Shown: one piece after another, positions 1 through 8,964 of the stretch
Layout of the letters: each line of letters starts with the position of its first letter
How positions within the stretch are numbered: the stretch's first letter is position 1
Assembly: GCF_900316465.1 (NCBI RefSeq)
Contig: NZ_ONDD01000014.1
Location: 62,001 to 126,000 of the forward strand
Direction: 5' to 3'
Length of the DNA: 64,000 nt
From: an uncultured Fibrobacter sp.
Lineage (GTDB): Bacteria > Fibrobacterota > Fibrobacteria > Fibrobacterales > Fibrobacteraceae
Position numbers and translations under genes: made by a program
The notes under the pieces: generated by a model
Told to the model about the DNA's origin: nothing
Database searches by the model: none
What the model saw: only the letters and a program-made list of their open reading frames with translations

Positions 1-1
1 C

Positions 2-37
2 GAGGCGTTTGTTGCTCACGGGAAACCGCACAATTAA
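2..37 (+). CDS. Possible C-terminal end of a gene that begins before the window
   Basis: A short open frame enters from the left edge and stops at TAA (35-37), encoding only EAFVAHGKPHN. A hairpin with a T-run follows 6 nt later, as expected after a plus-strand gene. Nothing about function can be read from 11 residues, and the other two plus frames are also open here, so this is a weak call resting on stop-terminator spacing alone. Confidence 0.25.
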   Translation, partial: EAFVAHGKPHN

Positions 38-67
38 AAAACGCAGACCTTCTGGCCTGCTTTTTTT
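36..67. terminator. Bidirectional intrinsic terminator
   Basis: The arms GCAGACC (43-49) and GGCCTGC (54-60) form a 7-bp stem. On the minus strand it contains a G-U pair and is followed by a run of T (complement of 36-41). On the plus strand it is followed by TTTTTTT (61-67). It ends the minus-strand gene at 73-759 and possibly a plus-strand gene from outside the window. Confidence 0.7.
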
Positions 68-72
68 GCAAT

Positions 73-759
73 TTACTTTTTGATCAGCCTCAAGATTCCC
101 TGCTTGTTGTATTCAGGAGAATCCTTCGGGAACGGGTTCTTGGCTTCGGCGCGGAGCACGTAATGCACGCCTTCGCCTAGATCGACTTCGGAGCCGGACT
201 TGGCCGGAACGCCATCGCCGAACAAGGAATCTGCCGCCATCAACAAAGCTTCTTGCGGGTCTTCGGCACTAGCCGCGATGCACAAATCCGGCAGCACAAA
301 TGTTGCAAGGCCGAGCGTATAAATCGCATCGCCCGCTTCTACAAAATTGATCCACGGGTCCATCGGATATTCGCCATCGCCCACTTCTTCGCGGAAACCC
401 GCATCGGTCCAGGCAGCGCCACACTGCTGCATGTACACGCCAAGCGCCCCTGCGTTAAAGACCTTCAAGATAGCCATATTCACTTGGGTCACTTCTTCGA
501 TATTCTTCACTTCGCCAAGCAGGAACAGCAGCGACTTGTGCGCTTCGATTGCGGTTGCGGTTTCAGCCGGAATATCTTGGTGTTCCCTGAAAATATCGGC
601 AAGGCCCGCCACACGCTCTTTGCGGATTACCTTGAACATCACGCTACAGCCAGGAATGATCGCAGATGTCGCATCGGCAGCAAGCGTCACGGTTTCGGTC
701 AAAGCGAGCGGTTCATTAACTTCTTTAGTGAGAGGGAAAGCGAGAATGAATTGAGGCAT
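73..759 (-). CDS. Conserved hypothetical protein, possibly DUF4261-like
   Basis: A 228-residue soluble protein with no signal peptide or membrane segment. I do not recognise it with confidence. The segment around residues 140-160 (TLGLATFVLPDLCI) resembles the glycine-aromatic-PD pattern in the C-terminal half of DUF4261 proteins, a family of unknown function. It is the last gene of a minus-strand run, 33 nt downstream of the GT28-like transferase, and a terminator follows directly. The upstream sequence has no clear Shine-Dalgarno site; ATG at 757-759 is used because the protein starts with a plausible beta-strand (MPQFILAF). Confidence 0.6.
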   Translation of the reverse strand: MPQFILAFPLTKEVNEPLALTETVTLAADATSAIIPGCSVMFKVIRKERVAGLADIFREHQDIPAETATAIEAHKSLLFLLGEVKNIEEVTQVNMAILKVFNAGALGVYMQQCGAAWTDAGFREEVGDGEYPMDPWINFVEAGDAIYTLGLATFVLPDLCIAASAEDPQEALLMAADSLFGDGVPAKSGSEVDLGEGVHYVLRAEAKNPFPKDSPEYNKQGILRLIKK

Positions 760-792
760 AATGATTATGGATGAGAAATGTGAGATGTGTGA

Positions 793-1878
793 TTAAAAAT
801 GAGAGATTAGTTCTTTAACAGAATCTTTCAGCAGATTATTGTCTTGGGGTTTTGGGAGGGCGACGCGGGCTTTTTCGCTGACTGCAGCAATCAAAGTTTC
901 TGTTGAGAACTTGGATTCATCGATAGTCGCGGCAAAACCTTCGCGGGCAAGGTCGCGGCCCAGAATCACCTGTTCATACTGTCCGGGAGTCGGCACAAAA
1001 ATACAACGGGCACCAAGCACCGCCATATCCATCACGGTACTATAACCGCCGCGCGAAACAACCCATTCCGCATTTTTTACGACAGCCGCAAACTGGTCAT
1101 CGGGCAAGTGCGTGAACAAGTCCAAGTTCTGTTCGTTAGAACTCTTTACACCAAGCGACGGCTTCCCTAAAATAATCGCATGGCGACCGGGAATTTTTAC
1201 AAGGGTCTTGCGCAACAGGTTTTCAAAGCGAGTTCGCGCAGGTTCCACCCCCGAAACGACGGCCACAAAACGATAGCGCACATCCGATTTCGCCGTCAAG
1301 TTTTCGCCTTCAAAACGCGAGAGCGCGCCCACATACTTTACCGGCACAGGGCATGTCTTCACATGCGACAGAGATCCCGCATAACCTGGAGTTTCAGGCA
1401 AATCCGGCACCCAGACTTCGTCAAAATGCTTCATGACAGAGGCATGCCAAAGCATACCAAGCGGTTCAAACGCCGAAAGCACCTTCGGAAAAGCAATCCG
1501 GCGCTGGTGCGTCATATAAATCGATTTTGCATTCCGGCTATAAAAACCGAAACGGTTATCCGACACCAGCACATCGTAATGGTAACGCCGCACCATTTCT
1601 TCGGCAAAACGGTGTTCAAAGTTCATCACCGTTCGCAGGTGCACCCCGTTCTTAACAAGCCAGAGGCCCATGTTGTAGCCGTGCTTGGGGTAAACGATGT
1701 TATAAGACGGCGCCAGTCGCTGACGCAAGTTCGGAAAGAACTCTCGCAGCAACGCCGCATTCGAGCGCACCACCGCAAGTTCGACCTCGGCTCCTTGATT
1801 CAGGAATTCCCGAATCACGGGCACGCATCGAGTCGCATGCCCCAGTCCCCAGTCGAGTGGTGCCACTAGAACTTTCAA
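793..1878 (-). CDS. GT28/MurG-like glycosyltransferase
   Basis: A predicted cytosolic GT-B glycosyltransferase of about 361 residues. The N-terminus (LKVLVAPLDWGLGHATRC) has the glycine-rich acceptor-side loop, and the C-terminal half carries SRGGYSTVMDMAVLGARCIFVP, close to the nucleotide-sugar site of GT28 C-terminal domains. Start choice: an in-frame ATG lies 30 nt further out, but TTG at 1876-1878 has GGAGG (1886-1890) 7 nt upstream and overlaps the previous stop as TTGA, so I prefer TTG. Translational coupling to the GT-C/NPCBM gene suggests both act on the same glycan or lipid-linked sugar. Donor and acceptor cannot be read from sequence. Confidence 0.75.
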   Translation of the reverse strand: MKVLVAPLDWGLGHATRCVPVIREFLNQGAEVELAVVRSNAALLREFFPNLRQRLAPSYNIVYPKHGYNMGLWLVKNGVHLRTVMNFEHRFAEEMVRRYHYDVLVSDNRFGFYSRNAKSIYMTHQRRIAFPKVLSAFEPLGMLWHASVMKHFDEVWVPDLPETPGYAGSLSHVKTCPVPVKYVGALSRFEGENLTAKSDVRYRFVAVVSGVEPARTRFENLLRKTLVKIPGRHAIILGKPSLGVKSSNEQNLDLFTHLPDDQFAAVVKNAEWVVSRGGYSTVMDMAVLGARCIFVPTPGQYEQVILGRDLAREGFAATIDESKFSTETLIAAVSEKARVALPKPQDNNLLKDSVKELISHF

Positions 1879-4364
1879 CGAGTTGCCTCCAGCCAGGCAT
1901 TCGCCCAATCACCGTGGTCAAAGTCCTTGTCATGCTTGTCGCCTTCGTCCAAACGGAGTTCAAGCACGCGAACGCCCGTAATATCAATCGCAATCGTCTG
2001 CTTTTCTGTCGAATACATGCGCTTGCTGCGGAAAAGTTCGCGGTTGTCACCCAGCACAATAAACGAGGCGCCATCGCCGCCGACACTTTCGTCGTCAAGG
2101 CCAATAGTCGCATGGAACTTGTTGAACGAACGAGGGAGCGTAAACTTCATGAACGACGGCGCATGGGAACCGATACCGTAACGGAATATTTCCTTGTCAA
2201 TCGTAATCTTACGGTGTTCCACCGTCGCATTCTTTTGCGGTTGTCCCCATGCCTGTTCGAAGCTATCCATCTTGAGATCCGACAGCAACAACACATTGGG
2301 AGACTCCACAAAGAATTCCTTCTTGAGCGTAAGCGTATCGGAATCCGGCATTACACAATCGAACATCACACGATTCATACCCGCCATAATCTTGGTCGAA
2401 TCCAGTTCCAACGTATCAGACGGGAGCGACAGCATCAATTCTTCTTGCAGTTCGCCATTCAAGGAATAAGTGCAAGTGATGGTTTCGGGGAACCGCTTGT
2501 TCACAACCATGGCGTTATTTTCCATGTCGCTCACAAAGAAATTCTGCAAGTAGGTCGACACACCCTTCTTTGCGGTAATCTTGTACATTGCGAGCGGATA
2601 ACCGAACAACTTGGGTTCAATCAACACGCGTTCACTCTTGTAATCTTTCAAGATTTCGTCCACCTGGTCAGTCGTCTTGAAGCCAACCACGCGAGACTTG
2701 CGGTTGAGTTCGCCATAACCATCCTGACCGCGCACCATGTAAATGTTTCCGCCCGAAACCTGCTGCCATTTGGCGAAAGTTTCGTTATCCCAGCTCATAA
2801 AGGAGCGTTCACTGAACGAGCTGTGTCCCGAAGCAAGCATCTGCCAGGGGCGTGCGTAAATGAAGATGGAATTCTTCGGATAGCTTTCAAGCGCCTTATC
2901 CAAATAGTCTTCTTCGCCCAGCAACTTGTTCTTGTAATAGAGCATGTTGTGGCGGTAGCTATCGCCATGGTAAATCATGAGGCCAACCGAGAGGGCCGTC
3001 GCGACAGCCAGAATAATCTTGCCGGCGGCATCGGGTTTCATCTTGGTCGAGAAAGCAAGAGCATCATAAAGGCCAAGAGCCATAATCAACGCAAACAACG
3101 GAAGCGCCACCAGCACATAGCGCTGGTTAATATCGATCGTAAACGTACCCGACACGTTCAGGAGAATCACGAAAATCTGCAGGCAGAACGTAATTCCAAG
3201 CAAGGCACCGCGCCAGTACCGGCGGGAATAAATCAAGCGGAACAGGAGCCAAGCCGTCGCCGCAAGCAGAATAATGGTAAAGGTCGTATAGAACGGATTC
3301 AGCATGATGCCGCCAAACGACGGATCCTGCTCCAGGTTCATCATGACTTCGATATTGGTCTTCATGTTGAACCAGAAGTTTTCCAGCGAATGCGCCGCAT
3401 GTTCGCCACCCTGGAAATCGTAGCCACGGTAGGCAGCCATAGTATTCACCGACGGCCAGCTCACAGCAATCACCGAAGCCACAAACAGCGGAAGCCTATG
3501 CGGTTTTTCAAAGAAGTACTTGTAGTAGTAAAGGGCAAACGGAATAAACGCAAACACCGTTTCTTGACGGGTCTGGGCAAAGAATCCAAGCAGAGGGACC
3601 GTAAGCAAGAAATGCTTCCAGTTCACCTTGTTTGCCGGCACAAAGGCATACCACGCCATGAGTACAGCAAGCAAGAAGATATACAGCACTTCGGTCGAAG
3701 CAGAGCGCGCCTGCAACAAATAAATTGGCATACCGCCCAAGAAGGCTGTCGCCGCAAGTGCCGCCCATTCGTTCTTGAACCACTTGGAAAGCGCAAAGAA
3801 GAAGAACAGCAGGCTAAGCAAGTAGAACGGGAAGTTGACCAACAGGGCCGTATCGCGGTTGGGTTCCATAAAGTTGAACACCAACGAATAAACAAATCCC
3901 AGCGCCTTGCCCTTGAAGTTATTCACTTCGGTTTTGCAATCCAGCACTCCGTTTTCCCAAATACCCTCGTTACAGACGCCCCCCGTATGGTCAAAGAACA
4001 TCTGGAGACCCATGGACTCCCAACTCGTTTCGTCACTAAGCACACGGTGCGTATTACTGATGTTTCCGAACATGAACACCGAGAACACGAGCGCAATACC
4101 CGCAAAGGCACAGAAGCTCTTGCCCGAAGGCCTAAAGCTTTTCCAGCCTCGCGCCACAACCGGGAAATTGACGACAACGCCTACGACCAGCAAAATGAAT
4201 GTCGAGAGGATGGAGTAATAGCCCCAATCAATATCCCAACGGCGGGCATACGAAACGGTTAAATTATTGAAAATAAGGAATGCGACTACCAAAACGGCAA
4301 GCGTAATTCCAATTACCACAAAATGCCTGCGGCCAATGCCCAGACGTTCAAGAATATTCTTCAT
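1875..4364 (-). CDS. GT-C type membrane glycosyltransferase with C-terminal NPCBM domain
   Basis: An 829-residue membrane protein. About the first 450 residues hold 10 or more hydrophobic segments with an acidic DETSW motif in the first long loop, as in dolichyl/undecaprenyl-phosphate-sugar dependent GT-C enzymes (PMT/ArnT-like). The last ~140 residues match the NPCBM carbohydrate-binding fold: IGSHAPSFMKF, then IGLDDESVGGDGASF, then DHGDWANAWLEA. An extracytoplasmic sugar-binding module on a GT-C enzyme suggests transfer to, or recognition of, a cell-surface glycan. It is translationally coupled to the GT28-like gene downstream. An A+T-rich -10-like TAAATT ends 6 nt before the ATG. Substrates are unknown. 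Confidence 0.75.
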   Translation of the reverse strand: MKNILERLGIGRRHFVVIGITLAVLVVAFLIFNNLTVSYARRWDIDWGYYSILSTFILLVVGVVVNFPVVARGWKSFRPSGKSFCAFAGIALVFSVFMFGNISNTHRVLSDETSWESMGLQMFFDHTGGVCNEGIWENGVLDCKTEVNNFKGKALGFVYSLVFNFMEPNRDTALLVNFPFYLLSLLFFFFALSKWFKNEWAALAATAFLGGMPIYLLQARSASTEVLYIFLLAVLMAWYAFVPANKVNWKHFLLTVPLLGFFAQTRQETVFAFIPFALYYYKYFFEKPHRLPLFVASVIAVSWPSVNTMAAYRGYDFQGGEHAAHSLENFWFNMKTNIEVMMNLEQDPSFGGIMLNPFYTTFTIILLAATAWLLFRLIYSRRYWRGALLGITFCLQIFVILLNVSGTFTIDINQRYVLVALPLFALIMALGLYDALAFSTKMKPDAAGKIILAVATALSVGLMIYHGDSYRHNMLYYKNKLLGEEDYLDKALESYPKNSIFIYARPWQMLASGHSSFSERSFMSWDNETFAKWQQVSGGNIYMVRGQDGYGELNRKSRVVGFKTTDQVDEILKDYKSERVLIEPKLFGYPLAMYKITAKKGVSTYLQNFFVSDMENNAMVVNKRFPETITCTYSLNGELQEELMLSLPSDTLELDSTKIMAGMNRVMFDCVMPDSDTLTLKKEFFVESPNVLLLSDLKMDSFEQAWGQPQKNATVEHRKITIDKEIFRYGIGSHAPSFMKFTLPRSFNKFHATIGLDDESVGGDGASFIVLGDNRELFRSKRMYSTEKQTIAIDITGVRVLELRLDEGDKHDKDFDHGDWANAWLEATR
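1886..1890 (-). promoter_or_regulatory. Shine-Dalgarno site deciding a TTG start
   Basis: GGAGG on the minus strand lies 7 nt before TTG (1878-1876) and inside the end of the upstream gene. The more distal in-frame ATG has no comparable site, so this supports the TTG start and translational coupling. Confidence 0.6.
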
Positions 4365-4394
4365 GCCGTTAATTTAGTTAATAGTTAACAGACA

Positions 4395-4430
4395 AAAGCC
4401 CTTCCAGACACCTGAAAGAGCTTTTTCATT
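4395..4430 (-). terminator. Intrinsic terminator after the EAL gene
   Basis: On the minus strand a 13-bp stem (two G-U pairs) with loop GTGT is followed by TTTTG. It separates the cyclic-di-GMP pair from the downstream glycosyltransferase genes, so these are different transcripts. Confidence 0.75.
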
Positions 4431-4449
4431 ATTCATTTTTAAAAATTCA

Positions 4450-6105
4450 TTAAGATTCGATATACTTATCCATGAATTCGTTAACCGGCAGCGGTTTCGA
4501 ATAATAGAAGCCCTGCAGGCTCTTAATCTTGAATCGCAGCAGGAATTCACGCATTTCAGGCGTTTCGATACCTTCAGCCGTCACCGAAGACGAGAAGGAG
4601 TCTGCCAGTTCCGAAATAAAGCGCACTGTTTTCTGATCAGAAGAATCCTGTTCGATATTCATGACGAAGCTGCGGTCGATTTTCACCGTAGTCACCGGCA
4701 GTTCACGCAACACGCCAATAGAACTGAAACCGGTACCGAAATCATCAAGCGCCACCTTGATTCCCTTGTTACGCAATCTCGTGAAAATGTCCTTGAGAAG
4801 AGCCATATCCAAAAGGCGGCAACGTTCCGTGATTTCCAAGCACAGATTCTGCGGCGGGAAATTTTCCTGTTCTAGAATATAAAGCACACTTTCGACAAAG
4901 TCAGGCTTTTCAAGCTGCGTGTACGAAAGGTTCACATTGATGACAAAACTCGGGTAAGAATCAAGGAACTCCTTAGCATCCTTAATGGCGGTTTTCAAGA
5001 TCCACTTACCCAGTTCCGGGAACAAATTATCTTGTTCCAAAACATCAACAAATTCTACCGGGGGTACAACACCGTACTCTTCGTTTTTCCAACGAATTAG
5101 CGCTTCGGCACCAACAATCTTTTCGCTGTCGGCATCCACAATCGGCTGGTAGCACAAGTAGAAACCTTCGCACCCATTCACGATGCTGTTGCGAATCACA
5201 TTGATTCGCTCGATGGCAAAGCGTTTGTCATCGTTCACATCGTTCTTAAGAATGTACAGTTCGCCCAAGTGATTATTCTTGGATTCATAATAGGCAAAGC
5301 GCAGGCAAGAATAAACAGTTTCTACGCTGACATCAAATTTATCCAAATTGATTGCGCCAGCGACAAACGAAAGAACCACGCGGGAGCCATCCACATTAAA
5401 TTCATGCAAGGAATTGTACTGGATTCGTTTGTACAAATTCTGAAGATCTTCGGGAGTGGCGTTCTTGCACACGATGGCGAACTTGGTTCCATCCATTCGG
5501 TACCAATTACCCAGGCCATGGGCCTCGACCTTGATCATCTTTGAAAAATCCTGAATCACGCGGTTTCCGAACGTGTAGCCGTAAATTTCATTCAGACGAG
5601 AAAAATCATTAATGCCCAAAATCATCACCTGCAGGCTTTCACCACGCCAACTCGTCGACTGCAGGTCTTCCAAAAAACCGTAAAGGCTTCTCATGTTGGA
5701 AACATCGTCAAAATAGCTCAGGGTGTCATTGTTCTTGATCATCCCGCCGAAATAGTCCGGGTTTCCATGTTCGTCACGGAGCAAAACACCTCTACAGGTG
5801 CAAACAATGTAGCGGCCATCTTTTGTCAGCACACGATACTGAAGATTATGTTCATTCGTCTGGCCGGACATGACCTTGTCAATATTTTCTTTATAGGCGG
5901 CGCGATCATCCGGGTGGATTTTTTCCATCCAAGTATAAGCTACCCCCTGCATATATTCGTCAGGTAAGCCAAAATAGTGAACGGCCTCTTTAGACCAGCG
6001 GGTCCAATCCGTCCTCATATCGGTGACATAGGTGTATGCACCATTTGCAAGTACAGAAAAAGCCTCGTACAAGGAATCAATTTTAGCTTTGACAACGCTA
6101 TCCAT
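4450..6105 (-). CDS. PAS - degenerate GGDEF - EAL cyclic-di-GMP phosphodiesterase
   Basis: About 551 residues, cytosolic. A PAS/PAC sensor (MEKIHPDDRAAYKENI and the following KDGRYIVC) is followed by a GGDEF-fold domain whose active-site loop reads RMDGTKFAI, so it should not make cyclic-di-GMP and may bind GTP instead. The EAL domain looks intact: EALIRW, N in VNLSYTQL, E in ITERC, DDFGTGFSS, KIDRSF and AEGIET. It therefore probably hydrolyses cyclic-di-GMP. Start choice: two ATGs are adjacent; the one at 6103-6105 has AAGGAG (6112-6117) 6 nt upstream. Its start overlaps the end of the FIST-GGDEF gene, which makes the opposing enzyme. Confidence 0.88.
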   Translation of the reverse strand: MDSVVKAKIDSLYEAFSVLANGAYTYVTDMRTDWTRWSKEAVHYFGLPDEYMQGVAYTWMEKIHPDDRAAYKENIDKVMSGQTNEHNLQYRVLTKDGRYIVCTCRGVLLRDEHGNPDYFGGMIKNNDTLSYFDDVSNMRSLYGFLEDLQSTSWRGESLQVMILGINDFSRLNEIYGYTFGNRVIQDFSKMIKVEAHGLGNWYRMDGTKFAIVCKNATPEDLQNLYKRIQYNSLHEFNVDGSRVVLSFVAGAINLDKFDVSVETVYSCLRFAYYESKNNHLGELYILKNDVNDDKRFAIERINVIRNSIVNGCEGFYLCYQPIVDADSEKIVGAEALIRWKNEEYGVVPPVEFVDVLEQDNLFPELGKWILKTAIKDAKEFLDSYPSFVINVNLSYTQLEKPDFVESVLYILEQENFPPQNLCLEITERCRLLDMALLKDIFTRLRNKGIKVALDDFGTGFSSIGVLRELPVTTVKIDRSFVMNIEQDSSDQKTVRFISELADSFSSSVTAEGIETPEMREFLLRFKIKSLQGFYYSKPLPVNEFMDKYIES

Positions 6106-7975
6106 CATTTTCTCCTTCTGATACCACAATGCAGTTCTTGCCGTTATTCTTGGCTTTGTAAAGAGCCTTGTCGACACGAACGAATGCAGTATCAGCACTT
6201 TCGCCCCTCCGAAGTTCGGTTACACCGGCACTCACGGAACGACGTCCAGCTTTTTCAAATGTAATATCATTGAACGCGACACGCACCCTATCAGCAAAAT
6301 CTATAGCCGTTTTTAACGAGGAATCCTGCAAAAGCACCATGAATTCTTCGCCACCCCAACGGCCTATGGGAGATTTTACATTCAGAATCACAGGAACAGG
6401 CTGTAAAGAGTCTCCACCATGAAGTTCGTATTCCATTGCACACATGTCTTCAAAATCAGTCATATTAAAGCCAGCCGCATCGACCCCGGATACTCCGATT
6501 TCATCGGCAACCCTTCTTAAAAGACGGCTAAATTCTTGAATGACATTATCACCTTCCTTGTGGCCCCAGGTATCATTAATTTGTTTGAAGTCATCGATAT
6601 CGAACATTACAAGGCAGCCTGGCCGCCCTGACGTCACGCACTGGGTAATTCGGCGTTGAATTTCGCCACGGTTAAACACCTCCGCCAAGGAATCCGTAAT
6701 AGAGGTCAACTGCAGTTTTGCGTAAGTTTCGGCTTGCTCCTGTGCCGTCACATCGATAAAAGTAGCCAGACGGTTAATCATGGAAACCTTGCCCGAGAAC
6801 GCCTCCTCGGGCATTTCAAAGTCATAACGTTCCCCGCCCTTGCCTTCGCGCATTCCAGCAATCACAAGGGTCGCATTGTGCTGGTTCACGCAACAGCCCG
6901 TGCGCAAGAATTCGCTAGAGGAATAAAAACCCGAAGTAGACGCAATGCTCTGCAGCGGGAGCGTTTCACTACTGATTTCTTCTTTACCCCAAAAGATTCG
7001 ACGAACCACACAAGAAAACGCCTTGATTATTTCAGGGCTAAACACCCCTACATTACGTCCGTCATTTCGGACACTTTCAAGAATAGTCCACGGGTCGCCA
7101 TAAGCAAGTCGCACTTTCACGCCTTCTTCGATATCCGAAGACATGACTACGGAACCATCTTCGTTACAGGCTACCGGAGCACGCATGATGTCAATTCCAT
7201 TGCGCTTGTAGAACAACGGGAATTCCAGCGTGTTGTAAATGAAGTGTTCGTCATTCTGGATATTCAAATAGCGGTGATAGATTTCATAAGCAGGCTCGCC
7301 ATTCAGTTCATACAGCACCGGTCCCCTTGCTTTTGTCACTACAAATTCACGGCCAAGGGGTTTCCAGCCAATCACATGGGTGGTATGGACAAAGAAGTCT
7401 TCACCCCCCATCAAAAGCACTAGGACACCCTTTCCTGAATATCCGCCCACATTCGAAAAAATGCATGTTTCCGTACTTGTCAAGTTCGGATTAATGGCAC
7501 CACCGCCAAAAATCGCAATCGAGGGGTCCACATCCTTGAACGCATCGCAAAACGGTGTCATAGAAACACCAAGAGTCGTCAGCTGCAGTTCAACCGCCTT
7601 CACCCAAGGATTCGCCTTGATTTCTTCTTTAATACTGCCAACCACATCAACGGCATTGTCCGCATCCATCGTATACTGCAACAATTTTAGCTGAGTCGTA
7701 GGGTATTCAAAAATCGTACAGACAACAGAAATTTCGGCATTGGAAATTCGCCCATCGATGATATTGCCACCTGTCGAGCAGCCCATGTAAATGGAATCCG
7801 GAAAATTCTGCGAAATAACGTCACAAACCAGGTCTATCTGCCCACGATCCATGGAGTTCGAATAAATCTGGAATACCACATGAGAAAACACTCGTGATTT
7901 ACACCAGAGACTAATCTTGTCAAGGTCGCGTTTTAACGTAGTGATACTGTGGTAATCGAACTGGAATTGTTTCAT
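6098..7975 (-). CDS. FIST sensor - GGDEF diguanylate cyclase
   Basis: A 625-residue protein. Residues ~20-380 look like FIST_N plus FIST_C, a small-ligand (probably amino-acid) sensing module: MGCSTGGNI, FGGGAINPN, then the GYSGKGVLVLLMGG region. A C-terminal GGDEF domain follows, with FDIDDFKQINDTWGHKEGDN, active loop RWGGEEF and VDKALYKAKNNGKN. The catalytic loop is intact, so cyclic-di-GMP synthesis is expected. I see no RxxD inhibitory site before GGEEF. About 40 extra residues, including acidic and Met-rich sequence, lie between the first metal-binding strand and GGEEF. It is co-transcribed with the EAL phosphodiesterase downstream, so one ligand signal may set both synthesis and breakdown. 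Confidence 0.85.
   Translation of the reverse strand: MKQFQFDYHSITTLKRDLDKISLWCKSRVFSHVVFQIYSNSMDRGQIDLVCDVISQNFPDSIYMGCSTGGNIIDGRISNAEISVVCTIFEYPTTQLKLLQYTMDADNAVDVVGSIKEEIKANPWVKAVELQLTTLGVSMTPFCDAFKDVDPSIAIFGGGAINPNLTSTETCIFSNVGGYSGKGVLVLLMGGEDFFVHTTHVIGWKPLGREFVVTKARGPVLYELNGEPAYEIYHRYLNIQNDEHFIYNTLEFPLFYKRNGIDIMRAPVACNEDGSVVMSSDIEEGVKVRLAYGDPWTILESVRNDGRNVGVFSPEIIKAFSCVVRRIFWGKEEISSETLPLQSIASTSGFYSSSEFLRTGCCVNQHNATLVIAGMREGKGGERYDFEMPEEAFSGKVSMINRLATFIDVTAQEQAETYAKLQLTSITDSLAEVFNRGEIQRRITQCVTSGRPGCLVMFDIDDFKQINDTWGHKEGDNVIQEFSRLLRRVADEIGVSGVDAAGFNMTDFEDMCAMEYELHGGDSLQPVPVILNVKSPIGRWGGEEFMVLLQDSSLKTAIDFADRVRVAFNDITFEKAGRRSVSAGVTELRRGESADTAFVRVDKALYKAKNNGKNCIVVSEGENDG
6112..6117 (-). promoter_or_regulatory. 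Shine-Dalgarno site for the EAL gene inside the upstream gene
   Basis: AAGGAG on the minus strand lies 6 nt before the second of two adjacent ATG codons (6105) and 3 nt before the first (6108). It favours the second and rules out the long in-frame extension upstream, which would overlap the FIST-GGDEF gene by 100 nt. Confidence 0.6.
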
Positions 7976-8091
7976 GTCTCTGCGGTATCCCTATATTATA
8001 TATCTATATAGAAGATACAACAAAGATTACCATTTTGTTCAAAAAAAGTTACCCAAATTATTCCAAATTGGAATATTTGAGGTAAAAACGC

Positions 8092-8919
8092 TTAAACCGC
8101 GAATTTCTCAATAATTTCGGCAATTCCGCCGTGATTATTGTCTGCTTTCGTGACGTAATCGGCCACAGATTTTGCCACATCAGAGGCATTCGCCATGGCA
8201 ATTCCAACACCTGCAGCCTCAATCATGGGGCAATCGTTTTCTTCGTCGCCCACGGCAATGGTATCCGAGAGCGGGACCTTGTAATAATCGGCCATGAATC
8301 GCACCGCATCGCCCTTGTTGGACTGCATGTGCGAAAATTCCAGCATTTCGGGCTTGCTGAACACATCAAAGAGCTTGCCCGCCGTAGTCTTGCGCATTTC
8401 GGCGCGAAAATCGAGCAGGCTATCGTGATCGAACGGCGTAATGATATTCACCTTGATAGGCGGCTTTACCACCACGTTGATGAATTCGCCATAATACTCG
8501 CGAATATCCTTGACAACCACGAAGTCCATCTTCATCAGCCGGCAATACGTCTTGAGTTGTTCAGTCTCGTATTCCGAAACTACCAGGTCGCCCGAGTACG
8601 TGTGCGCGTGCATGCCCGCCTTGTGGGCCGCATCCATAATGAATTTGACCGATTCTACCGGAATGTAACGCGTCAGAATGGACTGTTCGGTGGCGTAATC
8701 GTAAATAAGCCCGCCGTTGAAACTCACCAAGAAAAAGCCCGGCTTGTCGAAGCCGTACTTTTGCGCCAGCTGCTTTGCGCTGGTCAGCGGACGCCCGGTG
8801 CAGAGCACCAGCTTGTGCCCGCGTTCAAGCATTCCCTCGATGGCCATCATGTCCACGTCGAGAATCTGCTTGTCGTCGGTCAGGAGCGTGCCGTCAAGGT
8901 CTGTAAAGAGCAACTTCAT
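8092..8919 (-). CDS. HAD-superfamily Cof-type sugar/phosphate phosphatase
   Basis: A 275-residue cytosolic phosphatase of the Cof/HAD-IIB type. Motif I is FTDLDGTLLTDD (nucleophile Asp and general acid Asp), motif II CTGR, and motif IV VGDEENDCPMIEAAG. The cap between motifs II and III is about the usual HAD-IIB size. Substrate cannot be inferred; relatives act on sugar phosphates, flavin or pyridoxal phosphates. It has its own promoter: TATATT (minus strand, 8927-8932) ends exactly 7 nt before the ATG and no Shine-Dalgarno site is present, so the mRNA is probably leaderless. Confidence 0.85.
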   Translation of the reverse strand: MKLLFTDLDGTLLTDDKQILDVDMMAIEGMLERGHKLVLCTGRPLTSAKQLAQKYGFDKPGFFLVSFNGGLIYDYATEQSILTRYIPVESVKFIMDAAHKAGMHAHTYSGDLVVSEYETEQLKTYCRLMKMDFVVVKDIREYYGEFINVVVKPPIKVNIITPFDHDSLLDFRAEMRKTTAGKLFDVFSKPEMLEFSHMQSNKGDAVRFMADYYKVPLSDTIAVGDEENDCPMIEAAGVGIAMANASDVAKSVADYVTKADNNHGGIAEIIEKFAV

Positions 8920-8926
8920 GTATGTA

Positions 8927-8932
8927 AATATA
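8927..8932 (-). promoter_or_regulatory. -10 box, leaderless start (HAD phosphatase)
   Basis: TATATT on the minus strand is followed by 7 nt and then ATG (8919). Transcription should begin at or within a base or two of the start codon. Confidence 0.5.
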
Positions 8933-8964
8933 AAAATTAGGAATGTGAGATGTGGAATAAATGT

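Noticed and set aside
1857..4262. An 801-codon open frame on the plus strand
   Set aside because: It lies antisense to the GT-C/NPCBM gene, has no domain or membrane pattern, and is rich in His, Arg and Gln as typical of a reverse-complement shadow of a coding strand.
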